From Vulcanimicrobiota bacterium (GTDB taxonomy: Bacteria; Vulcanimicrobiota; Vulcanimicrobiia; Vulcanimicrobiales; Vulcanimicrobiaceae), in NCBI GenBank assembly GCA_019245275.1, contig JAFARW010000022.1:1-22593 (forward strand): a DNA stretch of 22,593 nt, written 5' to 3'. Under the pieces are notes generated by a model, which was not told where the DNA came from, did not search any database, and saw only the letters and a list, made by a program, of their open reading frames with translations. The translations under genes were made by a program, and so were the position numbers. Shown piece after piece: positions 6,965 through 15,113 of the stretch. The stretch's first letter is position 1. Every line of letters starts with the position of its first letter.

Positions 6965-8782
6965 CTAGCGCCATGGCGCGAGCCGTTCGAGCGCTTGCGC
7001 CACCCACTCGCCGACGACCTGACGCCCGTTGCGCGAGAAGTGAAAATCATCGCCGCCAAAAAGCGCGCCGTGCGACGCATGACGTTCGTACTGCGAAAAC
7101 TTCGGCCACAGGTCGATCAGATTAGCGCCTGAATTGCGGACGGCAGCGTTGGTCGCCTTGCCGATCGTGTCGTCGTACCAGTAGCTGTAATCTTGTGTTA
7201 TTTGCGTGTAGGCCGATTCCGACCAATCGAACTCATTCGGAAAAGGATGCGTCACAACGACGAGCGGCACGTGATTTCGCGCGAGCTGCTGCCGGAGATC
7301 GCGCAGACGCGCAGTCAATTGCGGCTGCCATGTTGCAATCGGCGGAAGCCTCCCATCCGGACCGGCAAAAGACGACAACAAATTTCCACTGTTAAGATTC
7401 AGCACGACCAAGTTGACGCCGCCGAGCTTGGCGAGCCATTCAGCATATTGCGCGGCAACGCCGAACTTTTCGTTGCCCGCGACGCCGACGACATGGACGC
7501 GCTGCGACATCGCGCGATCGCCGTTGAGCGTTCGCTCGAGAATCCCCTCAATCGAGTCATCCCAGCCGGTGTTGTACCAAACCGACGAATTGCCGACATA
7601 GGCGATGCGGTACTCGTTGCCGCCGGAAGCGAATCCGGTGTCGAGCAGTCCGAGCGCCGGCGCGACGGCGTGACGGTAATCGAGGCCGCTGATCGATCGG
7701 ATCCGCCGATTGCCTGAATCGGCGACGACGAGCTGGGTTCCGCGCGCGGCGATACCGATTGGAGCGTTAAAAAGCGAGTTCGCTGCATTTCCGTTTCGAA
7801 GGCCGCCCGTGTCGCCGGATGCATCGTCATTGGGAGCGCCGCCCACGATCCGAAGCGTGCCGTGCACGGTTTCTAAAATGCGGACCGAATTTGTGCGGGC
7901 ATCCGTAAACGCGACCGTGTGGTCGTCGATCGCGGCGACCGCCGTCGGAAATCCGATCGGGCGCCGCGCTTGAATGATCCGTAAGACATTCTTCGGCACG
8001 GGCGGGAAGGCGACGTCATAGTCGTCGCCACCCGGAAATCGTTCGAGCGAGCCGTCCGGATGCAAGATCGATAAGCCGAACCGTTCCGCCACATAGAGCA
8101 ACGGGCCGGAGTCGGTATCGTATACGCCGACGGCCAATGCTTCATTATTATCGGTCGTCTGACGGTCGATCGTCGTAACCTCGCCGGAACTCGAGATCTT
8201 TCGCAGGCCCGTCGCGACATCCGCAACGTACACGTTGCCCACGCGGTCGACGGCAACGCCTTCGGGCTGGCGAAAGCGGGCTTCCAAACGGGGCCCGTTG
8301 ACGTACCCGGAATCGCTAGTTCCCGCGTACGTGCTGACGGTTCCATCACGCGCCACTTTGCGGATGCAATGATTCAGAGTGTCGGCAACATACAGATCAC
8401 CGAATCGATCGATGGCGATTCCCAACGGGTGGTTGAAGCGCGCGATCGCAGCGGCTCCATCGCGATATCCGCCGCGTGCAGTCAGACCGCTCGTCGCGTT
8501 CGCGGGTCCGCCGGCGACTGTACGCACGACACCGGAAGGCGATAACTCTCGCACCTGCTGCGCCTGAGCGTCGGTGATGAAGACGTCACCGGTGCGATCG
8601 AGTGCGACCCCAGCCGGCATCATGAAGGAAGCCGCGGCGGCACTTCCGTTCGCGGCTCCCCACGCACCCGAGCCCGCCAGCGTCGCGACAATCGTTGCCG
8701 CGGCGGCTCCCACTGCGAGGAAAGCAAACGCGGCGACGCCCGCAGCCAAAAATCTAAGCGCGGCGCGTGATCTTATCTTCAA
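6965..8782 (-). CDS. Secreted NHL-repeat beta-propeller fused to an SGNH/GDSL hydrolase
   Basis: A 605-residue exported two-domain protein. A signal peptide or anchor covers residues ~1-29 (RSRAALRFLAAGVAAFAFL), then about four or more NHL repeats: MPAGVALDRTGDVFITD (55-71), HPLGIAIDRFGDLYVAD (118-134), QPEGVAVDRVGNVYVAD (172-188) and a later APIGIAARGTQLVVADSGN. The C-terminal domain (~390-605) is SGNH-like: block I is IAYVGNSSVW (GNSS in place of GDS, Ser399 or Ser400 the likely nucleophile), block III has VVLNLNSGN, block V is GDDFHFS with D578-x-x-H581. Its likely work is to bind glycan or a partner through the propeller and add or remove O-acyl groups in the periplasm or outside. I take the start as TTG at 8782, overlapping the upstream stop (TTGA), because it puts the signal peptide at the N-terminus. 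A longer frame from 8893 buries it. Last gene of the ugd transcript. Confidence 0.8.
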   Translation of the reverse strand: MKIRSRAALRFLAAGVAAFAFLAVGAAAATIVATLAGSGAWGAANGSAAAASFMMPAGVALDRTGDVFITDAQAQQVRELSPSGVVRTVAGGPANATSGLTARGGYRDGAAAIARFNHPLGIAIDRFGDLYVADTLNHCIRKVARDGTVSTYAGTSDSGYVNGPRLEARFRQPEGVAVDRVGNVYVADVATGLRKISSSGEVTTIDRQTTDNNEALAVGVYDTDSGPLLYVAERFGLSILHPDGSLERFPGGDDYDVAFPPVPKNVLRIIQARRPIGFPTAVAAIDDHTVAFTDARTNSVRILETVHGTLRIVGGAPNDDASGDTGGLRNGNAANSLFNAPIGIAARGTQLVVADSGNRRIRSISGLDYRHAVAPALGLLDTGFASGGNEYRIAYVGNSSVWYNTGWDDSIEGILERTLNGDRAMSQRVHVVGVAGNEKFGVAAQYAEWLAKLGGVNLVVLNLNSGNLLSSFAGPDGRLPPIATWQPQLTARLRDLRQQLARNHVPLVVVTHPFPNEFDWSESAYTQITQDYSYWYDDTIGKATNAAVRNSGANLIDLWPKFSQYERHASHGALFGGDDFHFSRNGRQVVGEWVAQALERLAPWR

Positions 8783-9747
8783 TGGGGTGCCGCCGCGCCG
8801 CGAAAATGAGCGATCGTCTTGGCAACACCGTCGCGCAACTCGATCTTCGGCTGCCAACCGAGAAGCGCGTTCGCTTTTGTGATGTCCGGACAACGCCGCG
8901 TTGGATCATCCTCCGGCAGCCGGGCATGCCCGAAGCGCAGCGGAACGCCGGCCACCTCTGCGACGATCTTTGCGAACTCGAGGATCGAGAATTCTTTCGG
9001 ATTGCCGAGATTGATCACGTTTCCGGCAAGCGAAGCCGCATCGCCATAGCGCATGATCCCGTCGACCAAATCGTCTACGTAGCAAAAAGAACGCGTTTGC
9101 GTTCCGTCTCCATAGATCGTCAGAGGTTCGGCCGCCAGCGCTTGCCGGATGAAGTTCGGCACGACGCGCCCATCGTTTTCTCTCATTCGGGGTCCGTACG
9201 TGTTGAAGATGCGTGCGATTCTCGCGTCGACGCCGCGCGTTCGCCAGTACGCCATCGTCAGCGCCTCGCCATAGCGCTTCGCTTCGTCGTAGCAAGAACG
9301 CGGCCCGACCGGATTGACATTTCCCCAATACGTTTCCTTCTGCGGGTGCTCTAGCGGATCGCCATACGATTCGGATGTCGATGCGAAGAGAAAACGCGCA
9401 TTACACTTGGAGGCAACTTCCAAGCACGTGCGCGTACCCGCGGCGTTGGCTGCCATTGTTTCAAGCGGCAAATCCGCGTAATCTTTCGGGCTTGCCGGCG
9501 ATGCGAAATGCAGGATCAGATCCGGCCTTACATTGCCGGCTTGAAGTAGCTCCCCCGTCCGCTCTGCGTCACGAGCGATATCGGCTTCAATGAAGGAAAA
9601 GCGTTGATCTTTGTGCGCGCGCTCGAGATTTGAAGGCGATCCGGTCGCCAAGTTGTCGATGCCAATCACCTCGACTCCCCGAGCGAGATAAGCATCGACA
9701 AGATAAGAGCCGATGAAGCCGGCCGCTCCCGTGATCAGCACGACCAT
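8779..9747 (-). CDS. uxs: UDP-glucuronate decarboxylase / UDP-xylose synthase
   Basis: An extended SDR that oxidises UDP-glucuronate at C4, loses CO2 and reduces to UDP-xylose. The 322-residue length fits bacterial UXS. Seen: GAAGFIG (7-13) NAD motif, HFASPASPKDY (80-90), FASTSESYGDP (121-131), the catalytic Y153/K157 in SCYDEAKRYGE, then ARIFNTYGPRMRENDGRVVP and YGDGTQTRSFCYVDDLVDG. The YDEAKR signature is typical of UXS and distinguishes it from dTDP-glucose 4,6-dehydratase, which has YSASKA-like text. Start: ATG at 9747 just before VVLITGAAG; upstream frame to 9999 lies within ugd. It lies 5 bases after the ugd stop, and its substrate is the Ugd product, so the pair is a textbook metabolic operon. 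Another UDP-GlcA 4-modifying SDR (4-epimerase) is less likely. Confidence 0.87.
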   Translation of the reverse strand: MVVLITGAAGFIGSYLVDAYLARGVEVIGIDNLATGSPSNLERAHKDQRFSFIEADIARDAERTGELLQAGNVRPDLILHFASPASPKDYADLPLETMAANAAGTRTCLEVASKCNARFLFASTSESYGDPLEHPQKETYWGNVNPVGPRSCYDEAKRYGEALTMAYWRTRGVDARIARIFNTYGPRMRENDGRVVPNFIRQALAAEPLTIYGDGTQTRSFCYVDDLVDGIMRYGDAASLAGNVINLGNPKEFSILEFAKIVAEVAGVPLRFGHARLPEDDPTRRCPDITKANALLGWQPKIELRDGVAKTIAHFRGAAAPH

Positions 9748-9752
9748 CGCGG

Positions 9753-11099
9753 TTAGACTTTCTCTACTGGATGCTGCGCGGCGCGACGCTCGTGGCGCTT
9801 GTGACCGCGGCCGATTGCGATCGCCAAGAAGCCCGCTTTCACGAGTTCGCCCGGTTCGTAGATATTGCGGCAATCGAAGACGATTCGATCGGACATCGCC
9901 GCTGCGAGCGCATTGAAGTCGAGTTCCTTGTACTCGCTCCAGTCCGTTGCAACGATCAATGCGCGCACATCGCGCGCGGCATCGTAGACATCGGTACACC
10001 AGCGCACATCGCCCGCTAAAACGCGTCGCGCGTTGTCCGTGGCGACAGGATCGTGCACCGACAGGCGCGCGCCTTTAACGAGAAGTCGCCGCGCCAGCGC
10101 GAGCGCCGGCGACTCGCGAACATCGTCGGTGTTCGGTTTGAAGGCCAGCCCGAGCAGCGCCAGCGGGACGCCCTTCAGATCTCCGAATTGCGCGACGATA
10201 GCGTCGAAATAGACATCGATCTGAGCCGCATTCGTTTCGAGGACCGAACGCAAAACTCGCGGCTGGACGCCTTTTGATTCCGCAAGCTTGGTTAGAGCCG
10301 TGACATCCTTTGGAAAGCACGATCCGCCAAAACCAAGCCCCGACTGCATGAACGCCGTACCGATCCGATGATCGCTGCCGGCGCCGGCAACGACATCCTT
10401 CACGTCGGCGCCCACTGCCTCGCACAAGTTCGCGATCTCATTGATGAACGAGATCTTTGTCGCTAAGAATGCATTCGCCGTGTATTTTATCATCTCGGCG
10501 GTTCGCACCGACACAAGCACGATCGGAACGCCGAGCGGCGCGTAGAGGCCGCGCATCGTCTCACCGGTCCGAGCATCCGGCACGCCGAGCACGATCCGGT
10601 CCGGATTCATGAAATCCGAAATCGCCGAGCCTTCGCGGACGAACTCCGGATTCGAAACAACGGCGACGGAATGCCCGCCGCTTCGATACTCGTCGATGAG
10701 TGTCGCAACCAGATCGCCGGTTTGAACCGGCACCGTCGATTTGTTGACGATGATCTTCGTTCCGTTCAGATGCTTGGCAATCGTCATCGCCGCTTCTCGC
10801 ACGTCGGTCAGATCTGCGTGGCCACCGTCCGCCATCGGCGTTCCAACGGCAATAAAGATGATATCGCTCTGTGTGACGACTTGCTGCGCGTCGCTCGAGA
10901 AAGAGAGTCGTTCTTTCTTCACATTCCGCGCGACCATTTCGGCGAGCCCCGGCTCAAAGATCGGAACGTGCCCGCGCTGCAATAAATCGATCTTCTCGTT
11001 GTCGGTGTCATAACAGAAGACGCGGTTGCCCAGTTCCGCAAAACACGTCGCAGTCACCAAGCCGACGTAACCTGCGCCGAACATCGAAATTTTATGCAT
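9753..11099 (-). CDS. ugd: UDP-glucose 6-dehydrogenase
   Basis: Oxidises UDP-glucose to UDP-glucuronate in two NAD-dependent steps. The 448 residues have the N-terminal Rossmann motif FGAGYVG (7-13), VGTPMADGGHADLTDV (85-100), STVPVQTG (121-128), NPEFVREGSAI (150-160), conserved Lys205 and the catalytic Cys261 in GLGFGGSCFPKD. The GGSCFPKD form marks UDP-glucose dehydrogenase; UDP-HexNAc enzymes of the WbpA/WecC type carry GGHCIPVDP instead, so a UDP-GlcNAcA route is unlikely here. The start is ATG 11099; open frame up to 11273 runs antisense to the lpxA start and is not supported. A Shine-Dalgarno is not obvious. The gene heads a minus-strand operon with uxs and the NHL/SGNH gene. Confidence 0.93.
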   Translation of the reverse strand: MHKISMFGAGYVGLVTATCFAELGNRVFCYDTDNEKIDLLQRGHVPIFEPGLAEMVARNVKKERLSFSSDAQQVVTQSDIIFIAVGTPMADGGHADLTDVREAAMTIAKHLNGTKIIVNKSTVPVQTGDLVATLIDEYRSGGHSVAVVSNPEFVREGSAISDFMNPDRIVLGVPDARTGETMRGLYAPLGVPIVLVSVRTAEMIKYTANAFLATKISFINEIANLCEAVGADVKDVVAGAGSDHRIGTAFMQSGLGFGGSCFPKDVTALTKLAESKGVQPRVLRSVLETNAAQIDVYFDAIVAQFGDLKGVPLALLGLAFKPNTDDVRESPALALARRLLVKGARLSVHDPVATDNARRVLAGDVRWCTDVYDAARDVRALIVATDWSEYKELDFNALAAAMSDRIVFDCRNIYEPGELVKAGFLAIAIGRGHKRHERRAAQHPVEKV

Positions 11100-11185
11100 C
11101 AATAGAAGCCCACTCGATAATGCGTCGCGCGCACCCGTTAACCCTAGTAGGTGTGCCGCGCAAACGAACAGAACGTCGCGGCGCG
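11100..11185. promoter_or_regulatory. Divergent promoter region between ugd and the lpxA-like gene
   Basis: 86 bases separate two divergent genes. There is an imperfect inverted repeat around GCACCCGTTAACCCTAGTAGG (GCACC/GGTG arms, roughly 11132-11155) that could be an operator or simply a promoter core. A GCATTAT on the minus strand (about 11114-11120) is a plausible but unsupported -10 for ugd. No clear Shine-Dalgarno is seen for either gene. Confidence 0.3.
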
Positions 11186-11944
11186 ATGGGTAGCGATACA
11201 CACAATCACATCCATCCGACGGCCCTCGTCGCGCCGACCGTTCGCATCGGAAAGCGCAATGTGGTCGGCGCATTTACGACGATTGAAGGCGACGTCGTGA
11301 TCGGCGATGATAACTGGATCGGCCCGCACGTTACGATCGGTACGCCGGCACAATACACGACGGCCAAGTACGAGTTTAGCGGTCAACCGGTAACCGGAAT
11401 CCGGATCGGCAGCCGTTGCGTCCTGCGCGAATACACAACGGTTCACCAGCCATCGAAGTTCGAAACGGTCATCGAAGACGATTGTTACTTCATGGCGTAC
11501 TGCCACGTCTCGCACGATACGCGAATTCGTCACCATGTCGCGCTGGCGAACAACACCCAGATCGGTGGTTTTACCGACGTCGGGGAGTACTCCACGGTCG
11601 GGTTATCGTCGATGATTCACCAATATAGCACCATCGGCGCGTACGCAATGATCGGCATGGGCAGCGTAATCAGCAAAGACGTGCCGCCGTTTGCGAAGGT
11701 GCTCGGCAGTCCGGCGCAGCTGATCGGCGTCAACGCCGTCGGCATGGAGCGCAACGGCTTCGACCGCGCGTGCGTTGCCGAAGTCGAGCGCGCCCTAAGT
11801 GAGCCGGAATACATGCCGTCCTTAGAGCGGCTGCGTCCGTTCTTCGATCGCTTCGCGCAGCGGCGGCAGCAGACGCATCGTCCACTGCTGGTGCGCACGC
11901 CGACTGAGCTGCAAGAGTTGCTCGAGATAACGCCTGAAACTTAG
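11186..11944 (+). CDS. lpxA: LpxA-type acyl-ACP:UDP-sugar acyltransferase
   Basis: A left-handed beta-helix acyltransferase. LpxA puts a hydroxyacyl chain from ACP on UDP-GlcNAc (or on its 3-amino analogue) as the first step of lipid A. Residues 10-195 form hexapeptide repeats (IGPHVTIGTPAQY, IRIGSRCVLREYTT), and the active-site block YCHVSHD carries H107 and H110, matching the E. coli H122/H125 pair. The text from NNTQIGGFTDVGEYSTVG to DVPPFAKVLGSPAQL and then VNAVGMERNGFD matches the LpxA C-terminal helical domain (VNxxGxxRxGF). Length is 252, close to LpxA's ~260. The ATG at 11186 is chosen because the upstream frame (to 11120) is Arg-rich and unconserved; neither start has a good Shine-Dalgarno. 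An alternative job is acylation of the diamino sugar made by the Gfo/DegT pair in this locus. Confidence 0.82.
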   Translation: MGSDTHNHIHPTALVAPTVRIGKRNVVGAFTTIEGDVVIGDDNWIGPHVTIGTPAQYTTAKYEFSGQPVTGIRIGSRCVLREYTTVHQPSKFETVIEDDCYFMAYCHVSHDTRIRHHVALANNTQIGGFTDVGEYSTVGLSSMIHQYSTIGAYAMIGMGSVISKDVPPFAKVLGSPAQLIGVNAVGMERNGFDRACVAEVERALSEPEYMPSLERLRPFFDRFAQRRQQTHRPLLVRTPTELQELLEITPET

Positions 11945-11957
11945 GAACCTTGGCGCA

Positions 11958-14186
11958 GTGCCGTGGGCGCTGGCCGGCGCGCTTCTATTGCTCGCGCCCT
12001 TTCTAGCGCACAACGGAATCCCGGCGTACATTCACGATTGGTCGTGGCCACCCGATCAAGCTGGTTTACGTGCGATGACGGCGCGCGCGCTCTCAGCATG
12101 GGTGCCGGATGGGCTTGGCGCTCCGAACGCCTTTCCGAGTATACTGCCTCAATTTTATTTCGAGTGGCTGCTCTCGTGGGTGCTTCCGTCTAAGGCGGTA
12201 CTCGATCTCGTGTTGTTCCTCACGTTCGCAGCCGGCATTGGCGGCGCGGCATTTGCGGCTCGAACGTTGCTCGGAATCGACAATCGCTGGGCGGTCTTCT
12301 GCGGATTCTTCTACCTGGCGGGACCGATTACGATATCAAAATTCGTCGCCGGTCACACTTCGTATCTCGAAGGCTATGCCGCGCTGCCGTTTTTCCTCGC
12401 CCTTGCGCTGCGCCAGAACATCGGCAACCGCCGACTCTGGATCATCTTGAGCGCGCTGGCGCTCGCATTCACGATCGTTCAACTCCAGATCTTTGGGCTG
12501 GCGTTGATCGTTTTAATCTTCGCCGTCATTTTTCGAAAGCGAACGCTCAAGGAAGCCGCGACGATCGTGCTGATCGCCTTGCCGCTGCTCTTACCGGCTC
12601 TTTTGGGACCGCTCTTTCTTTCGCAGCCGTCGCATGGTGCAATCGCGATGCAGCGAGCCGTCCTATCATGGCAGCTTCAACAGAGCGTTCCGCCGATCGA
12701 GGCGACCGAAGGCCGCGGCTACTTCGTGCACTACTACGAATTGCTCACGCAATTTTGGCTGCAGCATGTGTTGCTGCTCTTTCCGCTGTGCGCGCTCTTT
12801 GCACTGATCGAATTGCGGCGCGAGATGCGCGTCGCGGGGCTGCTTGTTGCTCTCGCTTTGCTCGCTTGGCTCACCGCGACGGGGTTACGCGGTCCCCTGC
12901 ACGAGCTTTGGAGCGTGCTGTTCGCGCGAATTCCGGCCTTCTCGGTCTATCGCGAGCTGTACGATGTGATGGCGCTCTATTGGCTCGTCGTCGTCCTTCT
13001 CGCGGCACGCTTTTGGATGACGCAGCGCGCGGTTGGCTGGCTCTTCGCGATCTTTGGATTGTGGGCTACGTTGCCGGCATGGTTTGCGGCGCCGAATCTT
13101 GTTGGGTGGGCACCGACCCCGGCAACAATCGGCGTGCTGACTACCGCCGCACAACGGTTGCCGCCAGGTCGAGTTCTGTGGTGGCCGGCGCAACAACCGC
13201 TTGGACCGCCGGACCGTACCGTCGGCGGCGCCGATCCGCTCGCGTATACGCCGCTCGGCAGAACACGTCCGATTTTCGAGTACCAACCGTACGGATCGTT
13301 CGCGGCGGCGGTGACGCTCGCGCAGCAGGGTAACTGGCAGTCAGCGGAGCCGATCTTCTCGCAGCTCGGCATCGTCGCGATCGCGGATCGGCGCACGTTG
13401 GCAACCTTCGCCTCTGGCCGGCCCGAGTTAGCGCGCAGCGTGCCGGAGGATGCCGCGACGACGCTGCTCGCAGATCGCGACGGCGTTCGTCTCTTCGCAC
13501 TCGCCAACGCGCAGCCGATCGTGGCACTGCAACAATCTGCGGCCTTTACGGAGCTGCCCCATGCGTTTGTACATTCGGTCGCCGAGAGCGCGCCGGCTCC
13601 AGGGCGTCTTATCGCCGCCTATCCTTATTATTGGGCTACTCCGGCGATCGGATTTTGCGGTCAAGCGAGCGTGCTTGGTTATTCAAACGATCTAGCGGCT
13701 GCGCAGCGGCCCTGGTATTTTGTTGCGACTTTCAACTCGATTGCAGGGTGCCGTTGGCTGCCTCGCGCGGCCGTAGCCCGCTTCCCGAAGGATCGTCTGC
13801 TCGTTGCAGGCGGATGGTTCGAGCGCCCGCTCGCAACAGCCGCGCCAATCGAGGCCGCTCCGTCGGGTTCGGTCGTCATCACACACACAAAGAGTGACGA
13901 GATCGAAGGCGACGTGCACAGCGATCGCGGCGGGGTTCTCGTTCTCCGAAACGACTTCGATCGACGTTGGAAACTGATCGACGGCGACAGGACGACCGCT
14001 TCCCGCCTCGTCGAGGGGTTTGCGAACGGCTGGACTCTCCCGCCGGGAAACCGTCACTTCGTCCTATGGTTTTCGCCCGCTGGTTATCTGCGCGCCGCGC
14101 TCGCTGCCGGTTTTCTCTGGATGATCTTGCTTGTAGGCGAGCTTATCCGGATGCTAAACGCGCATAACCGCGCCGCTGCGCAGTGA
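11958..14186 (+). CDS. Large polytopic membrane protein, GT-C/YfhO-like candidate glycosyltransferase
   Basis: 742 residues; no gene name recognised. About ten hydrophobic helices occupy 1-375, a large extracytoplasmic region follows (~380-708), and a final helix lies at ~710-730. The first outer loop has the acidic text YIHDWSWPPDQAG (24-36; D27, D33), where GT-C enzymes carry their catalytic Asp, followed by LSAWVPDGLGAPNAFP, reminiscent of AftD-type arabinofuranosyltransferases. Just before the last helix, VLVLRNDFDRRWKLIDG and LPPGNRHFVLWFSPAGYL are like the YfhO C-terminal beta domain. I infer transfer of a polyprenyl-linked sugar outside the membrane. It starts with GTG, 13 bases after the lpxA stop, with AGGA within the stop (11943-11946) as possible ribosome site. 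The last 33 bases overlap the convergent Gfo/Idh gene. Confidence 0.7.
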   Translation: MPWALAGALLLLAPFLAHNGIPAYIHDWSWPPDQAGLRAMTARALSAWVPDGLGAPNAFPSILPQFYFEWLLSWVLPSKAVLDLVLFLTFAAGIGGAAFAARTLLGIDNRWAVFCGFFYLAGPITISKFVAGHTSYLEGYAALPFFLALALRQNIGNRRLWIILSALALAFTIVQLQIFGLALIVLIFAVIFRKRTLKEAATIVLIALPLLLPALLGPLFLSQPSHGAIAMQRAVLSWQLQQSVPPIEATEGRGYFVHYYELLTQFWLQHVLLLFPLCALFALIELRREMRVAGLLVALALLAWLTATGLRGPLHELWSVLFARIPAFSVYRELYDVMALYWLVVVLLAARFWMTQRAVGWLFAIFGLWATLPAWFAAPNLVGWAPTPATIGVLTTAAQRLPPGRVLWWPAQQPLGPPDRTVGGADPLAYTPLGRTRPIFEYQPYGSFAAAVTLAQQGNWQSAEPIFSQLGIVAIADRRTLATFASGRPELARSVPEDAATTLLADRDGVRLFALANAQPIVALQQSAAFTELPHAFVHSVAESAPAPGRLIAAYPYYWATPAIGFCGQASVLGYSNDLAAAQRPWYFVATFNSIAGCRWLPRAAVARFPKDRLLVAGGWFERPLATAAPIEAAPSGSVVITHTKSDEIEGDVHSDRGGVLVLRNDFDRRWKLIDGDRTTASRLVEGFANGWTLPPGNRHFVLWFSPAGYLRAALAAGFLWMILLVGELIRMLNAHNRAAAQ

Positions 14187-15113
14187 GGCGGTTAGGGCTT
14201 CCAATGTCGAGACGACCGCTTCGCCTTCACTAAACCCCGTCAGTGGCGCGCGCCGATGTTCGATACAATCGATGAAATGTTCGAGTTGCGCGCGCAGCGG
14301 TTCGGCGGTCGCGATCATTGGCGTCGTCGTTTTCCCGGCGCGATCGGCTTCGATGCCATCGTAGCGCGACAGTTTCGGCATTCCCAAATCGTCGAACGAG
14401 AATGTCGCATTCTCCGCGATGACGTCGATGCGTCGCTCCTTGAATGGGTGCGCCCAACTGAGACGGAGCGAGGCGAGAGTGCCATCTGCAAAGCGAAGCG
14501 TTCCAAAGACGACGTCCGCACGATCGCCTGGATAGAACGAACGGCCGGCGGCAAAAACTTCGACGGGCTGCTGCTGCATGAACGCATGGATCATCGAGAC
14601 GTCATGAGGCGCGAGATCCCATAACGCGTCGACGTCTTGCCGGATCGGGCTGTATCCGACGCGCGATGAAGTAATGAAACGCACGGGACCGGTCGCCGGG
14701 TCGCGCAGCGCCGCATCGATATAGCGCACGGCCGGATGGTACAGAAAGACGTGCCCGACCATGCAGATCAGACGGCTCGATTTTGCGATCGATGCGAGTT
14801 GCGCGGCGGTTGACCGCGAATCAGTCAGCGGCTTCTCGACGAGCATATCCTTCCCGGCGTCGAAGGCAGCGCGCGCCACATCGAAGTGTTTGTGGGTCGG
14901 CGCAGCGACGATCACCGCATCGCAATCGGGTGCAGCCAGCAGGTCACGGTAATCCGACGTGATCGATGCGTTTGGATGACGCGAGTGCGCCAGCGCCCGC
15001 GCATCTTCGGCGATGTCAGCGCACCACGTCATCGCCGCGTCGGGAATCTCGTCGATGATCCGCGCGTAGTTCGGTCCCCAGTAGCCGTACCCGACGAGTC
15101 CGAGCCGGATCAA
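14154..15113 (-). CDS. Gfo/Idh/MocA-family NAD(P) oxidoreductase, GnnA/WlbA-like
   Basis: A two-domain sugar dehydrogenase of 319 residues. The N-terminal Rossmann motif is GLVGYGYWGPN (G8-x-G10-x-x-G13), the EKP motif is E93-K94-P95 with the family's catalytic Lys94, and GHVFLYHPAVRYI (120-132) and SRVGYSPIRQDVDALWDLAPHD (150-171) mark the clade that oxidises C3 of UDP-GlcNAc-type sugars in polysaccharide and lipid A gene sets. The 3-oxo product would be aminated by the DegT-type enzyme at the head of the same operon. I place the start at TTG 15113, overlapping the upstream stop (TTGA), directly before IRLGLVGYG; a longer frame to 15221 is inside the upstream gene. The preceding AAGG supports it. 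Substrate is inferred, not shown. It is the last gene of the 22276-14154 transcript. Confidence 0.8.
   Translation of the reverse strand: MIRLGLVGYGYWGPNYARIIDEIPDAAMTWCADIAEDARALAHSRHPNASITSDYRDLLAAPDCDAVIVAAPTHKHFDVARAAFDAGKDMLVEKPLTDSRSTAAQLASIAKSSRLICMVGHVFLYHPAVRYIDAALRDPATGPVRFITSSRVGYSPIRQDVDALWDLAPHDVSMIHAFMQQQPVEVFAAGRSFYPGDRADVVFGTLRFADGTLASLRLSWAHPFKERRIDVIAENATFSFDDLGMPKLSRYDGIEADRAGKTTTPMIATAEPLRAQLEHFIDCIEHRRAPLTGFSEGEAVVSTLEALTASLRSGAVMRV

Noticed and set aside
8779..9747. Calling this SDR a dTDP-glucose 4,6-dehydratase (rfbB)
   Set aside because: YDEAKR and MRENDGRVVP text plus the adjacent ugd favour UDP-glucuronate decarboxylase.
9753..11099. Calling the dehydrogenase a WbpA/WecC-type UDP-HexNAc 6-dehydrogenase
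   Set aside because: It carries GGSCFPKD of UDP-glucose dehydrogenase, not GGHCIPVDP.
12668..13333. 221-residue frame inside the 742-residue membrane protein
   Set aside because: Different frame of a gene with clear membrane helices; its product is Arg/Ala-rich and non-hydrophobic.
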